Part shown: positions 1 through 6,783 of the stretch, piece by piece
Position numbering within the stretch: the first letter of the stretch is position 1
Layout: each line of letters begins with the position of its first letter
Assembly: GCA_963590405.1 (NCBI GenBank)
Contig: CAVAPE010000062.1
Coordinates: forward strand, 1-13,793
DNA from: Limisoma sp963590405
GTDB taxonomy: Bacteria; Bacteroidota; Bacteroidia; Bacteroidales; Muribaculaceae
Length of the DNA stretch: 13,793 nucleotides
Direction: 5' to 3'
Program-made: the position numbers and the translations under genes
Notes under the pieces: generated by a model
What the model saw: only the letters and a program-made list of their open reading frames with translations
Told to the model about the DNA's origin: nothing
Databases searched by the model: none

Positions 1-22
1 AAGTCTTGAATTTCCGTTCCAT
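1..22 (-). CDS. Possible 5' end of a divergent gene (partial, seven codons)
   Basis: On the minus strand an ATG at 22-20 opens a frame reading MERKFKT and runs off the left edge. A TAnnTTTG element lies just upstream at 46-39, which suits a divergently transcribed gene with a very short leader. Only seven codons are visible, so no family can be named and the start may be chance. The case rests on the position of the promoter-like element. Confidence 0.3.
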
Positions 23-38
23 AACGTTGTTTTGTCTG

Positions 39-46
39 CAAAGATA
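39..46 (-). promoter_or_regulatory. Bacteroidetes -7 element (TATCTTTG) reading leftwards
   Basis: Read on the minus strand, this is TATCTTTG, a perfect match to the Bacteroidetes -7 consensus TAnnTTTG. No clear TTTG lies 19-21 bases further upstream, so it is only half a promoter by consensus. It would start a transcript about ten bases before the possible divergent ATG at 22. Confidence 0.35.
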
Positions 47-114
47 GTGCAAGCCGAGAGAATTTTATTGATTATCACCCACAATCTTTTGGAAGGACAC
101 AAAACAGCACCGTT

Positions 115-143
115 TGTCACATATTTTTCCTATATTTGTGACA
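115..143. promoter_or_regulatory. Upstream operator of the AbiE pair (inverted repeat TGTCACA-N15-TGTGACA)
   Basis: Perfect 7-base inverted arms lie at 115-121 and 137-143, with 15 bases between them. The similarity continues inwards for a few AT bases. The same arms with exactly the same spacing recur at 182-210. AbiEi-type antitoxins are known to repress their own promoter by binding paired inverted repeats, so this is the likely binding site of the protein encoded from 224. The site function is inferred; the repeat is seen directly. Confidence 0.75.
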
Positions 144-152
144 CCGTATTAA

Positions 153-173
153 AAATGATATTTTTTATCATTT
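153..173. repeat. Third small palindrome between the two operators
   Basis: AAATGATA (153-160) and TATCATTT (166-173) form a perfect 8-base inverted repeat around five Ts. It lies between the two TGTCACA operators but shares no sequence with them. It could be a separate binding site, a bendable AT-rich spacer, or chance in AT-rich DNA. Confidence 0.4.
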
Positions 174-181
174 ATTTTTTA

Positions 182-210
182 TGTCACATAAAATTACTAT
201 TTTTGTGACA
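182..210. promoter_or_regulatory. Downstream operator of the AbiE pair (second TGTCACA-N15-TGTGACA)
   Basis: Arms lie at 182-188 and 204-210, again with a 15-base spacer, and the right arm ends 13 bases before the ATG at 224. Start-to-start distance to the first copy is 67 bases. A TAnnTTTG match (TATTTTTG, 198-205) overlaps the right arm, so a bound repressor would cover the likely core promoter. No good TTTG -33 element is seen at the usual distance. Confidence 0.75.
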
Positions 211-223
211 AACTAAAATTGAG

Positions 224-829
224 ATGATCAGTGTTGCAAAGAAAATATGTCATTCTATAGAGGATTACGGCAGAGGGAAAATATTCTTTGCTGATGACTT
301 TGTGAGCATTGGTTCTGCAGAAAACATACGGCAAACATTAGGTCGTTTTACCAAAAGCGAGAAAATTGTGCGTGTGGCAAACGGCATATATTATTATCCA
401 GAAGAGGACGAGAAATTAGGACTTGGCATAATAATGCCATCGTACGACCAAATAGCCCATGCCATTGCAGAACGTTCACACGCCAGAATTGTGCCATCGG
501 GCGACTATGCCCTGAATGTATTAGGATTGTCGACACAAGTGCCTCTGAACTGCATTTATCTTACCGATGGCAGTCCTCGCAAAATAGTAATATCCGATGA
601 TCGAGGTATTGTATTCAAAAAGACAGCCCCGAAAAATTTGGCATTCAAAAATCGGTTGGCGATGCTCATAACATCCGCATTGAAATCAGTCAAGCGCGAG
701 AACATAACCCAAGAACAAATTCAACATATTGAAAAATTGCTTCGGAAAGAGGACAAAGAGTCTGTACTGACAGACTTGGCTCTCATGCCAATATGGATTA
801 GAAAAATTGTAACAAAGGCTTATGAATAA
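224..829 (+). CDS. DUF6088 / AbiEi-like antitoxin and transcriptional regulator
   Basis: A 201-residue protein of the DUF6088 type, related to AbiEi antitoxins. The N-terminal part (about 1-60) reads as a winged helix, with a recognition-helix-like stretch at about 31-45 followed by the wing VANGIYYYP (51-59). The middle carries the family-typical segment SGDYALNVLGLSTQVP (92-107). In AbiE systems this partner represses the operon and neutralises the toxin without a stable protein complex (type IV toxin-antitoxin). The ATG at 224 follows the second operator closely and gives the usual family N-terminus. The stop overlaps the start of the next gene by eight bases, which indicates translational coupling. 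The gene is AT-rich (about 40% GC in a line counted by eye) compared with gltB, which suggests horizontal acquisition. Family assignment is firm; the antitoxin role is inferred from the neighbour. Confidence 0.85.
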   Translation: MISVAKKICHSIEDYGRGKIFFADDFVSIGSAENIRQTLGRFTKSEKIVRVANGIYYYPEEDEKLGLGIIMPSYDQIAHAIAERSHARIVPSGDYALNVLGLSTQVPLNCIYLTDGSPRKIVISDDRGIVFKKTAPKNLAFKNRLAMLITSALKSVKRENITQEQIQHIEKLLRKEDKESVLTDLALMPIWIRKIVTKAYE

Positions 830-1835
830 CTATTTCAAACTTTCACCAGAAGATCAAAGGCGAGTGCTCCAACAGGCTTCTGCCCGCTTAGGACTGCCAC
901 CTCAAGCCATTGAAAAAGATTTGTGGGTGTCTACAATATTGCAGATTGTATTCACATTGACCTATGCAGACAAGATGATCTTCAAAGGCGGAACATCATT
1001 AAGCAAAGTTTGGCATCATATTGAACGTTTTTCAGAAGACATAGACTTGGCGGTTGACCGCTCATTGTTTGGTTTGGAAGGTGACTTAACCAAGAAGCAA
1101 ATCAAAAGACTTCGCAAAGCATCTTCCTTATTTGTAAAGGAAGAATTTACGCCAGCTCTTCAAAGCAGAATTGAGGAATTAGGGCTGTCCACTCTATGCT
1201 CAATTAAAGCAGAGCCAGACGGTGATGGAGACAGCACATATCCTGAACCACGAAAAATATTTGTGAAATACAGAAGTGCATGGGCAGAGCCTATTGAATA
1301 TCTACCACCGATGGTAATGCTGGAAATTGGAGCAAGGTCGTTGCTAGAGCCTAACGAGCAGACACATATCAGCAGTATGGTCGAGGATTTGTTTCCATCC
1401 ATCCGCACCACACTTGTAGATAGCAATATATCAACAGCATTAGCGAACAAGACATTCCTTGAGAAGGTATTCTTACTCCATGAATTGTTTTCGGTTGAAG
1501 GTCGAGGCGAAACGGCAGAACGGAAATCTAGACACTTGTACGATTTGTCTCGGATGATGGACAAAGACTTCGCAATGGCAGCCATAAGCGACGATGAATT
1601 GTGGAACTCCATCAGCCATCACCGTGAAGTTTTCACAAGCGTTCGTGGGATGGACTACACGCCAGATGTCCGCAAACGCATCTGCCTTGTACCTCGCAGT
1701 GACATCCGTTCAGCATGGGAACAAGACTACAAAAGCATGTGTGATTCGATGATTTTTGGCAACAAACCTACCTTCGAAGAACTTTTACAGCAAATGTGCG
1801 AACTCGAAAAACGCTTTCGCAAAGGCAAGGCATAA
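822..1835 (+). CDS. AbiEii/AbiGii-family nucleotidyltransferase toxin
   Basis: A 337-residue nucleotidyltransferase-fold protein. The diagnostic motifs are all present: EKDLWV (31-36), the nucleotide-binding GGTSLSK (56-62), the metal-binding pair in SEDIDLAV (D73 and D75), LEIGAR (167-172), and the C-terminal helical motif with K215 (LEKVFLLHE) and RHLYDL (237-242). AbiEii toxins bind nucleotide and stop growth reversibly; related MenT enzymes add nucleotides to tRNA 3' ends, but the target of this protein cannot be read from sequence. It starts within the end of the antitoxin gene (ATGAATAA overlap), so the two are made together. All catalytic residues are intact, so the toxin is probably active and held in check by the upstream gene. 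No clear terminator follows. Confidence 0.9.
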   Translation: MNNYFKLSPEDQRRVLQQASARLGLPPQAIEKDLWVSTILQIVFTLTYADKMIFKGGTSLSKVWHHIERFSEDIDLAVDRSLFGLEGDLTKKQIKRLRKASSLFVKEEFTPALQSRIEELGLSTLCSIKAEPDGDGDSTYPEPRKIFVKYRSAWAEPIEYLPPMVMLEIGARSLLEPNEQTHISSMVEDLFPSIRTTLVDSNISTALANKTFLEKVFLLHELFSVEGRGETAERKSRHLYDLSRMMDKDFAMAAISDDELWNSISHHREVFTSVRGMDYTPDVRKRICLVPRSDIRSAWEQDYKSMCDSMIFGNKPTFEELLQQMCELEKRFRKGKA

Positions 1836-2036
1836 AAGCCTTTTCCTCAACACAAAATTCCTCTCCTTGCCACTCATAAGTTGCACTCGGGGGGATTCTG
1901 AAAAAAGGCTAACAAATATGAAAAGTGGGGAGGTCTTTACTTACAAATTTCTAAAAATTAGGGGCAAAACAATCGTTTTACTACAAAATCACCGATTTTT
2001 TCTAACATTTGTTTGTTATTCTTCTGTTTTTTGTTA
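1836..2036. other. Non-coding junction between the AbiE pair and the assembly gap
   Basis: No convincing gene is seen here. The stretch is AT-rich, apart from a G run at 1889-1894. A weak inverted repeat (AGCCTTTT at 1837-1844, AAAAGGCT at 1903-1910) has a 58-base loop and is not a convincing terminator. Transcription from the toxin gene may therefore run towards gltB. The last 32 bases are the first copy of the repeat described separately. Confidence 0.6.
2005..2036 (+). repeat. First copy of a 32-base direct repeat flanking the gap
   Basis: This segment matches 2135-2166 at 31 of 32 positions; the difference is T2025 against C2155. It contains a TTTG -33 element (2012-2015), but the Ns begin just where the -7 element would start. 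It is either a real tandem copy of the gltB promoter region or a contig end duplicated by scaffolding. Confidence 0.9.
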
Positions 2037-2134
2037 NNNNNNNNNNNNNNNNNNNNNNNNNNNNNNNNNNNNNNNNNNNNNNNNNNNNNNNNNNNNNNNN
2101 NNNNNNNNNNNNNNNNNNNNNNNNNNNNNNNNNN
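2037..2134. other. Assembly gap (98 Ns)
   Basis: Unknown sequence. The two sides carry the same 32 bases with one mismatch, the classic appearance of either a collapsed repeat or two overlapping contig ends that were not merged because of a strain variant. The true gap could be larger, smaller or negative. Confidence 0.98.
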
Positions 2135-2166
2135 ACATTTGTTTGTTATTCTTCCGTTTTTTGTTA
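2135..2166 (+). repeat. Second copy of the 32-base direct repeat
   Basis: The downstream copy, 31 of 32 identical to 2005-2036. Unlike the first copy it continues into a complete promoter, so this is the working version for gltB. Confidence 0.9.
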
Positions 2167-2172
2167 ACTTTG
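2142..2172 (+). promoter_or_regulatory. Promoter of the gltB operon (TTTG-N19-TAACTTTG)
   Basis: TTTG at 2142-2145, a 19-base spacer and TAACTTTG at 2165-2172 match the Bacteroidetes housekeeping consensus (TTTG, 19-21 bases, TAnnTTTG) exactly. Transcription should begin near 2179, giving a leader of about 33 bases before the gltB ATG. No Shine-Dalgarno sequence is visible, as is usual in this phylum. Confidence 0.8.
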
Positions 2173-2211
2173 CAATCAATTTGTAAGTAAATAGATGTAA
2201 TAAGCGGGATT

Positions 2212-5200
2212 ATGACAAATCAATTAAACCAGCAACAGCGTTCTACACAGGAAACGCACGAAAAAAGCGGACAAAGCCAACAGCCCTTGGGGCTGTATGA
2301 CTCATCTTACGAACACGACGCATGCGGTGTGGGCATGCTTGTCAACATCCACGGCGACAAATCGCACGAACTGGTCGACTCTGCACTGAAGGTGCTCGAA
2401 AACATGAAGCACCGCGGCGCAGAAGGAGCCGACAACAAGACAGGCGACGGCGCCGGTATCCTTTTGCAGATACCACACGAGTTTATCCTTCTGCAGGGCA
2501 TCCCAGTGCCTGAGAAAGGCAAATACGGCACCGGCTTGGTTTTCTTGCCTAAAGACGAGAAGCGCCAGTCAGCCATCCTGAGCATCATCATTGAAGAAAT
2601 CGAGCGCGAGGGCCTCACCCTCATGCACTTGCGCAACGTGCCTGTCAACTCGCAGATACTCGGCAAGGATGCCTTGGCGACAGAGCCCGACATCAAGCAA
2701 CTGTTTGTCACGGGCGTGACCGACGTTGACAACTTTGAGCGCACACTCTACCTTATCCGTAAACGCATCGAGCGACGCATCAAAGACAATGATTTCTACA
2801 TTGTTTCGCTTTCAAGCAAAAATATAGTCTATAAGGGAATGCTCTCGTCGACACAGGTGCGCGAGTACTTCCCCGACTTGACACAACCATATTTCACGAG
2901 CGGTCTTGCCCTCGTGCACTCACGCTTCAGCACCAACACCTTCCCTACATGGAGCCTTGCCCAGCCGTTCCGCCTTTTGGCTCACAACGGCGAGATCAAC
3001 ACCATCCGCGGCAACCGCGCATGGATGGAGGCAAGAGAGAGCGTGCTATCGACCCCAACACTCGGCAACGTGAAGGACATCCGACCAATCATCCAACCCG
3101 ATATGAGCGACTCCGCTTCGCTCGACAACGTGCTGGAATTCTTCGTGATGTCGGGACTGAGCCTGCCGCACGCCATGGCAATGCTCGTGCCTGAATCCTT
3201 CAACGACAAAAACCCTATCAGCGAAGACCTGAAAGCATTCTACGAGTACCACTCCATCCTGATGGAGCCGTGGGACGGTCCAGCAGCGTTGCTCTTCAGC
3301 GACGGCCGCTACGCCGGCGGAATGCTCGACCGCAACGGTCTGCGTCCGGCGCGCTACCTCATCACCAACAACGACATGATGGTGGTGGCAAGTGAAGCCG
3401 GTGTTATCAATTTCGAACCTTCTGAAATCAAGGAAAAAGGCCGCCTGCAACCAGGCAAGATATTGCTTGTCGACACTCAGGAGGGCAAAATATTCTACGA
3501 CGGCGAACTCAAGGAGCAACTTGCCACGGCACGCCCCTACCGCCAATGGCTGTCGACCAACCGCATCGAACTGCACAACTTGCGTAGCGGCCGTAAGGTG
3601 GACAACGCAGTGAGCCATTTCGGTCAACGCCTGCGCGCCTTCGGCTTCTCCCGCGAAGACATTGAGCGCACAATCATGCCGATGTGCCAGAACGGCGCCG
3701 AGCCGACCGCATCGATGGGTAACGACACCCCATTGGCAGTGCTGAGCAACCGCCCGCAGTTGCTCTTCAACTACTTCCGCCAGCAATTCGCGCAGGTAAC
3801 CAACCCTGCTATCGACCCAATCCGCGAGGAACTCGTCATGTCGCTTTCCGAATACATCGGAGCGGTGGGTATGAACATCCTCGTGCCCAACGAGTCGCAC
3901 TGCAAGATGGTGCGTCTGCCACACCCAGTGCTCAACAACACCCAACTCGACATACTCTGCAACATCCGCTACAAAGGCTTCAACACCGTGAAGTTGCCTA
4001 TGCTCTTTGAAGCATCGAAAGGCAAAGCCGGACTGCAGGAAGCACTCCACGACCTGTGCCGCAAAGCCGAAGCATCGGTCGACGAGGGCGTAAACTACAT
4101 CGTGCTCACTGATGAGGACATTGATGCCGAACACGCAGCCATCCCGTCGTTGCTGGCGGTGAGCGCCGTGCACCATCACCTCATCTCCGTGCAGAAACGT
4201 GTGCAGACAGCACTTATCGTGAAGAGCGGTGAGATCCGCGAAGTGATGCACGCAGCCCTACTGCTGGGCTATGGTGCGAGCGCCATCAACCCATACATGG
4301 CATTTGCCGTGCTCGACGACATCGTGCGCCGCGGCGAGGTGCAGATGGACTACAAGACCGCCGAGAAGAACTACATCAAGGCTCTGCGCAAAGGCTTGTA
4401 CAAGGTGATGAGCAAGATGGGTATCAGCACCATCCGCTCCTACCGCGGTGCCAAGATTTTCGAGGCTGTAGGCTTGAGCGAAGAGTTGCTTAAAGCATAT
4501 TTCGGCACATCTACATCGACCATCGGCGGTATCCGCTTGGAAGAGATTGCCGAAAACTATAAACGCTTCCACGACGAAGGCTTTGCCCTCGAAGACGATG
4601 AAGCAATCCTGCCTAACGTAGGTCAGTTCTCATTCCGCAAGGACGGCGAGCGCCACGCATGGAACCCAGAGACAATCTCCACACTCCAGTTGGCAACACG
4701 TTTGGGCAGTTACAAGAAGTTCAAGGAATTTACCAACGCCGTTGACCACAAGGCAGAACCGATATTCCTGCGCGACTTCTTCACATTCAAGAAAAACCCG
4801 ATTTCCATCGACGAGGTTGAACCAGTGGAAGAAATCGTGAAGCACTTCGTGACCGGTGCAATGTCGTTTGGCGCCATCAGCAAGGAGGCACACGAAGCAC
4901 TCGCCTTGGCGATGAACCGTCTTGGCGCACGAAGCAACACCGGCGAAGGCGGCGAGGACAGCGAGCGCTTCCACGCAGAAGTCGACGGAGTTTCGCTGTC
5001 GAGCAAGACAAAACAGATTGCATCCGGACGCTTTGGCGTGACCACCGAATATCTGGTCAACGCCGAAGAGATACAGATAAAAGTGGCACAAGGTGCGAAG
5101 CCTGGCGAGGGCGGACAGTTGCCTGGATTTAAGGTAAACGAAGTGATTGCACGCACGCGTCACTCCATCCCAGGCATCTCCCTGATTTCGCCTCCACCTC

Positions 5201-6747
5201 ACCACGACATCTACTCCATCGAGGACCTCGCACAGTTGATTTTCGACTTGAAGAACGTCAATCCGAAAGCAAAAATCAGCGTAAAACTCGTGGCAGAGAG
5301 CGGTGTGGGCACAATCGCCGCTGGTGTGGCAAAGGCCAAAGCCGACTTGATAGTGGTTTCTGGTGCCGAGGGCGGCACAGGTGCGTCGCCAGCATCGTCG
5401 ATGCGCTACGCCGGCATCTCGCCTGAAATCGGTTTGAGCGAGACACAGCAAACCCTCGTGCGCAACGGACTGCGCGGCAAAGTGCGTCTGCAGACTGATG
5501 GTCAACTCAAGACCGGACACGACATCATCAGTATGGCTCTTCTCGGAGCAGAAGAGTTCGGCTTCGGCACAACGGTGCTCATCGTGCTCGGCTGCGTGAT
5601 GATGCGCAAATGCCACTCCAACACCTGCCCTGTGGGTGTTGCTACACAGAATCCAGAATTGCGTGCCCACTTCCGCGGCCATGCCGACTATGTGGTCAAC
5701 TATTTCCGCTTCCTCGCAGAAGAAGTGCGTGAATACTTGGCAGAGATGGGCTTCCGCAAATTCGATGACATTATCGGACGGACAGACCTCATCGAGACTA
5801 CCCATTCCGAATACAACGACAAGGCTGCACTGCTCGACTTCTCCCGCATGCTTCACCGCGAGGAGAGCACGGCTGCCATCCACAACACCGAAGAGCAGCA
5901 GCACGACATAGACCATGTGATGGACCGCGCAATCATCGAAGCGGCAAAGCCAGCATTGGAGTGCGGCAAAGAGGTGTCGCTTGAATATGCCATCGGCAAC
6001 ACCGACCGCGCCGTTGGTGCAATGATTTCGGGCATCGTGGCAGAGAAATACGGCAACCCAGGACTTGCCGACGAGAGCATCTCTGTGAAGTTCAAAGGCT
6101 CAGCCGGACAAAGTTTCGGAGCATTCCTTGCCCACGGCATCAGTTTCAAACTCGAAGGCGAAGCAAACGACTATCTCGGCAAGGGCCTCAGCGGCGGACG
6201 CATCGCAGTGATGCCGCCAGTGAGAAGCAACTTTGCTGCCGAGAAGAACACCATCGCTGGCAACACCCTCCTCTACGGAGCGACAAGCGGCGAAGTCTAC
6301 ATCAACGGATGCGCCGGCGAACGTTTCGCAGTGAGAAACTCAGGCGCCATTGCCGTTGTTGAAGGCGTTGGCGACCACTGCTGCGAGTATATGACCGGCG
6401 GACGCGTGGTTGTGCTTGGCGAAACCGGACGCAACTTTGCCGCAGGTATGAGTGGCGGCGTGGCATACGTCTGGGACCCAGACCGCAAGTTTGACTATTT
6501 CTGCAACATGGAGATGGTGGAACTCTCGCTCATCGAGGATTCTACCGCACGCAAGGAGTTGCACGAACTCATCCGTCAGCACTACCGCTACACGGGTTCT
6601 GCCCTTGCACGCCAGATGCTTGACGAATGGAACCGCTTCGTCGACGACTTCATCCAAGTTACGCCGATTGAGTACAAGCGAGTGCTTGCCGAAGAGCAGA
6701 TGCTCAAACTCCAGCAGAAGATTGCCGAAGTGCAACGCGATTATTAA
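2212..6747 (+). CDS. gltB: Glutamate synthase (GOGAT), large subunit
   Basis: Full-length 1511-residue large subunit. It hydrolyses glutamine and channels the ammonia to 2-oxoglutarate, giving glutamate. Domains in order: class II glutamine amidotransferase from the nucleophile C38 (EHDACGVG), with R238 (HSRFST) and the N259-G260 pair (AHNGEIN); a central domain at about 480-770; an FMN-binding synthase barrel at about 820-1190 with TGAMSFGAIS near 881-890, PGEGGQLPG (964-972) and GAEGGTGASP (1051-1060); 3Fe-4S cysteines C1128, C1134 and C1139; and a C-terminal GXGXG beta-helix at about 1260-1450. An in-frame stop at 2188-2190 and the lack of another Met before C38 fix the start, so residues 1-37 form a glutamine-rich propeptide expected to be removed to expose C38. 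gltD follows after 36 bases. All key residues are present. Confidence 0.98.
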   Translation: MTNQLNQQQRSTQETHEKSGQSQQPLGLYDSSYEHDACGVGMLVNIHGDKSHELVDSALKVLENMKHRGAEGADNKTGDGAGILLQIPHEFILLQGIPVPEKGKYGTGLVFLPKDEKRQSAILSIIIEEIEREGLTLMHLRNVPVNSQILGKDALATEPDIKQLFVTGVTDVDNFERTLYLIRKRIERRIKDNDFYIVSLSSKNIVYKGMLSSTQVREYFPDLTQPYFTSGLALVHSRFSTNTFPTWSLAQPFRLLAHNGEINTIRGNRAWMEARESVLSTPTLGNVKDIRPIIQPDMSDSASLDNVLEFFVMSGLSLPHAMAMLVPESFNDKNPISEDLKAFYEYHSILMEPWDGPAALLFSDGRYAGGMLDRNGLRPARYLITNNDMMVVASEAGVINFEPSEIKEKGRLQPGKILLVDTQEGKIFYDGELKEQLATARPYRQWLSTNRIELHNLRSGRKVDNAVSHFGQRLRAFGFSREDIERTIMPMCQNGAEPTASMGNDTPLAVLSNRPQLLFNYFRQQFAQVTNPAIDPIREELVMSLSEYIGAVGMNILVPNESHCKMVRLPHPVLNNTQLDILCNIRYKGFNTVKLPMLFEASKGKAGLQEALHDLCRKAEASVDEGVNYIVLTDEDIDAEHAAIPSLLAVSAVHHHLISVQKRVQTALIVKSGEIREVMHAALLLGYGASAINPYMAFAVLDDIVRRGEVQMDYKTAEKNYIKALRKGLYKVMSKMGISTIRSYRGAKIFEAVGLSEELLKAYFGTSTSTIGGIRLEEIAENYKRFHDEGFALEDDEAILPNVGQFSFRKDGERHAWNPETISTLQLATRLGSYKKFKEFTNAVDHKAEPIFLRDFFTFKKNPISIDEVEPVEEIVKHFVTGAMSFGAISKEAHEALALAMNRLGARSNTGEGGEDSERFHAEVDGVSLSSKTKQIASGRFGVTTEYLVNAEEIQIKVAQGAKPGEGGQLPGFKVNEVIARTRHSIPGISLISPPPHHDIYSIEDLAQLIFDLKNVNPKAKISVKLVAESGVGTIAAGVAKAKADLIVVSGAEGGTGASPASSMRYAGISPEIGLSETQQTLVRNGLRGKVRLQTDGQLKTGHDIISMALLGAEEFGFGTTVLIVLGCVMMRKCHSNTCPVGVATQNPELRAHFRGHADYVVNYFRFLAEEVREYLAEMGFRKFDDIIGRTDLIETTHSEYNDKAALLDFSRMLHREESTAAIHNTEEQQHDIDHVMDRAIIEAAKPALECGKEVSLEYAIGNTDRAVGAMISGIVAEKYGNPGLADESISVKFKGSAGQSFGAFLAHGISFKLEGEANDYLGKGLSGGRIAVMPPVRSNFAAEKNTIAGNTLLYGATSGEVYINGCAGERFAVRNSGAIAVVEGVGDHCCEYMTGGRVVVLGETGRNFAAGMSGGVAYVWDPDRKFDYFCNMEMVELSLIEDSTARKELHELIRQHYRYTGSALARQMLDEWNRFVDDFIQVTPIEYKRVLAEEQMLKLQQKIAEVQRDY

Positions 6748-6783
6748 CAGATTCATCACAACAGATTAAAACGAAACAACATA

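Noticed and set aside
1837..1910. Inverted repeat AGCCTTTT / AAAAGGCT after the toxin gene, considered as a terminator
   Set aside because: The loop is 58 bases and no T run follows the right arm; the pairing is probably chance.
1756..2190. Plus-strand frame running through the N gap
   Set aside because: It begins inside the toxin gene in another frame, crosses 98 unknown bases and has low-complexity, AT-rich translation.
3046..4251. Long minus-strand open frame (401 codons) opposite gltB
   Set aside because: It lies wholly inside a conserved GltB coding region, and its translation is dominated by H, V, A and C, as expected for the reverse of biased codons. It has no recognisable domain.
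4630..5916. Long minus-strand open frame (428 codons) opposite gltB
   Set aside because: Same reason: an antisense shadow of codon-biased GltB sequence, including its FMN and iron-sulfur regions.
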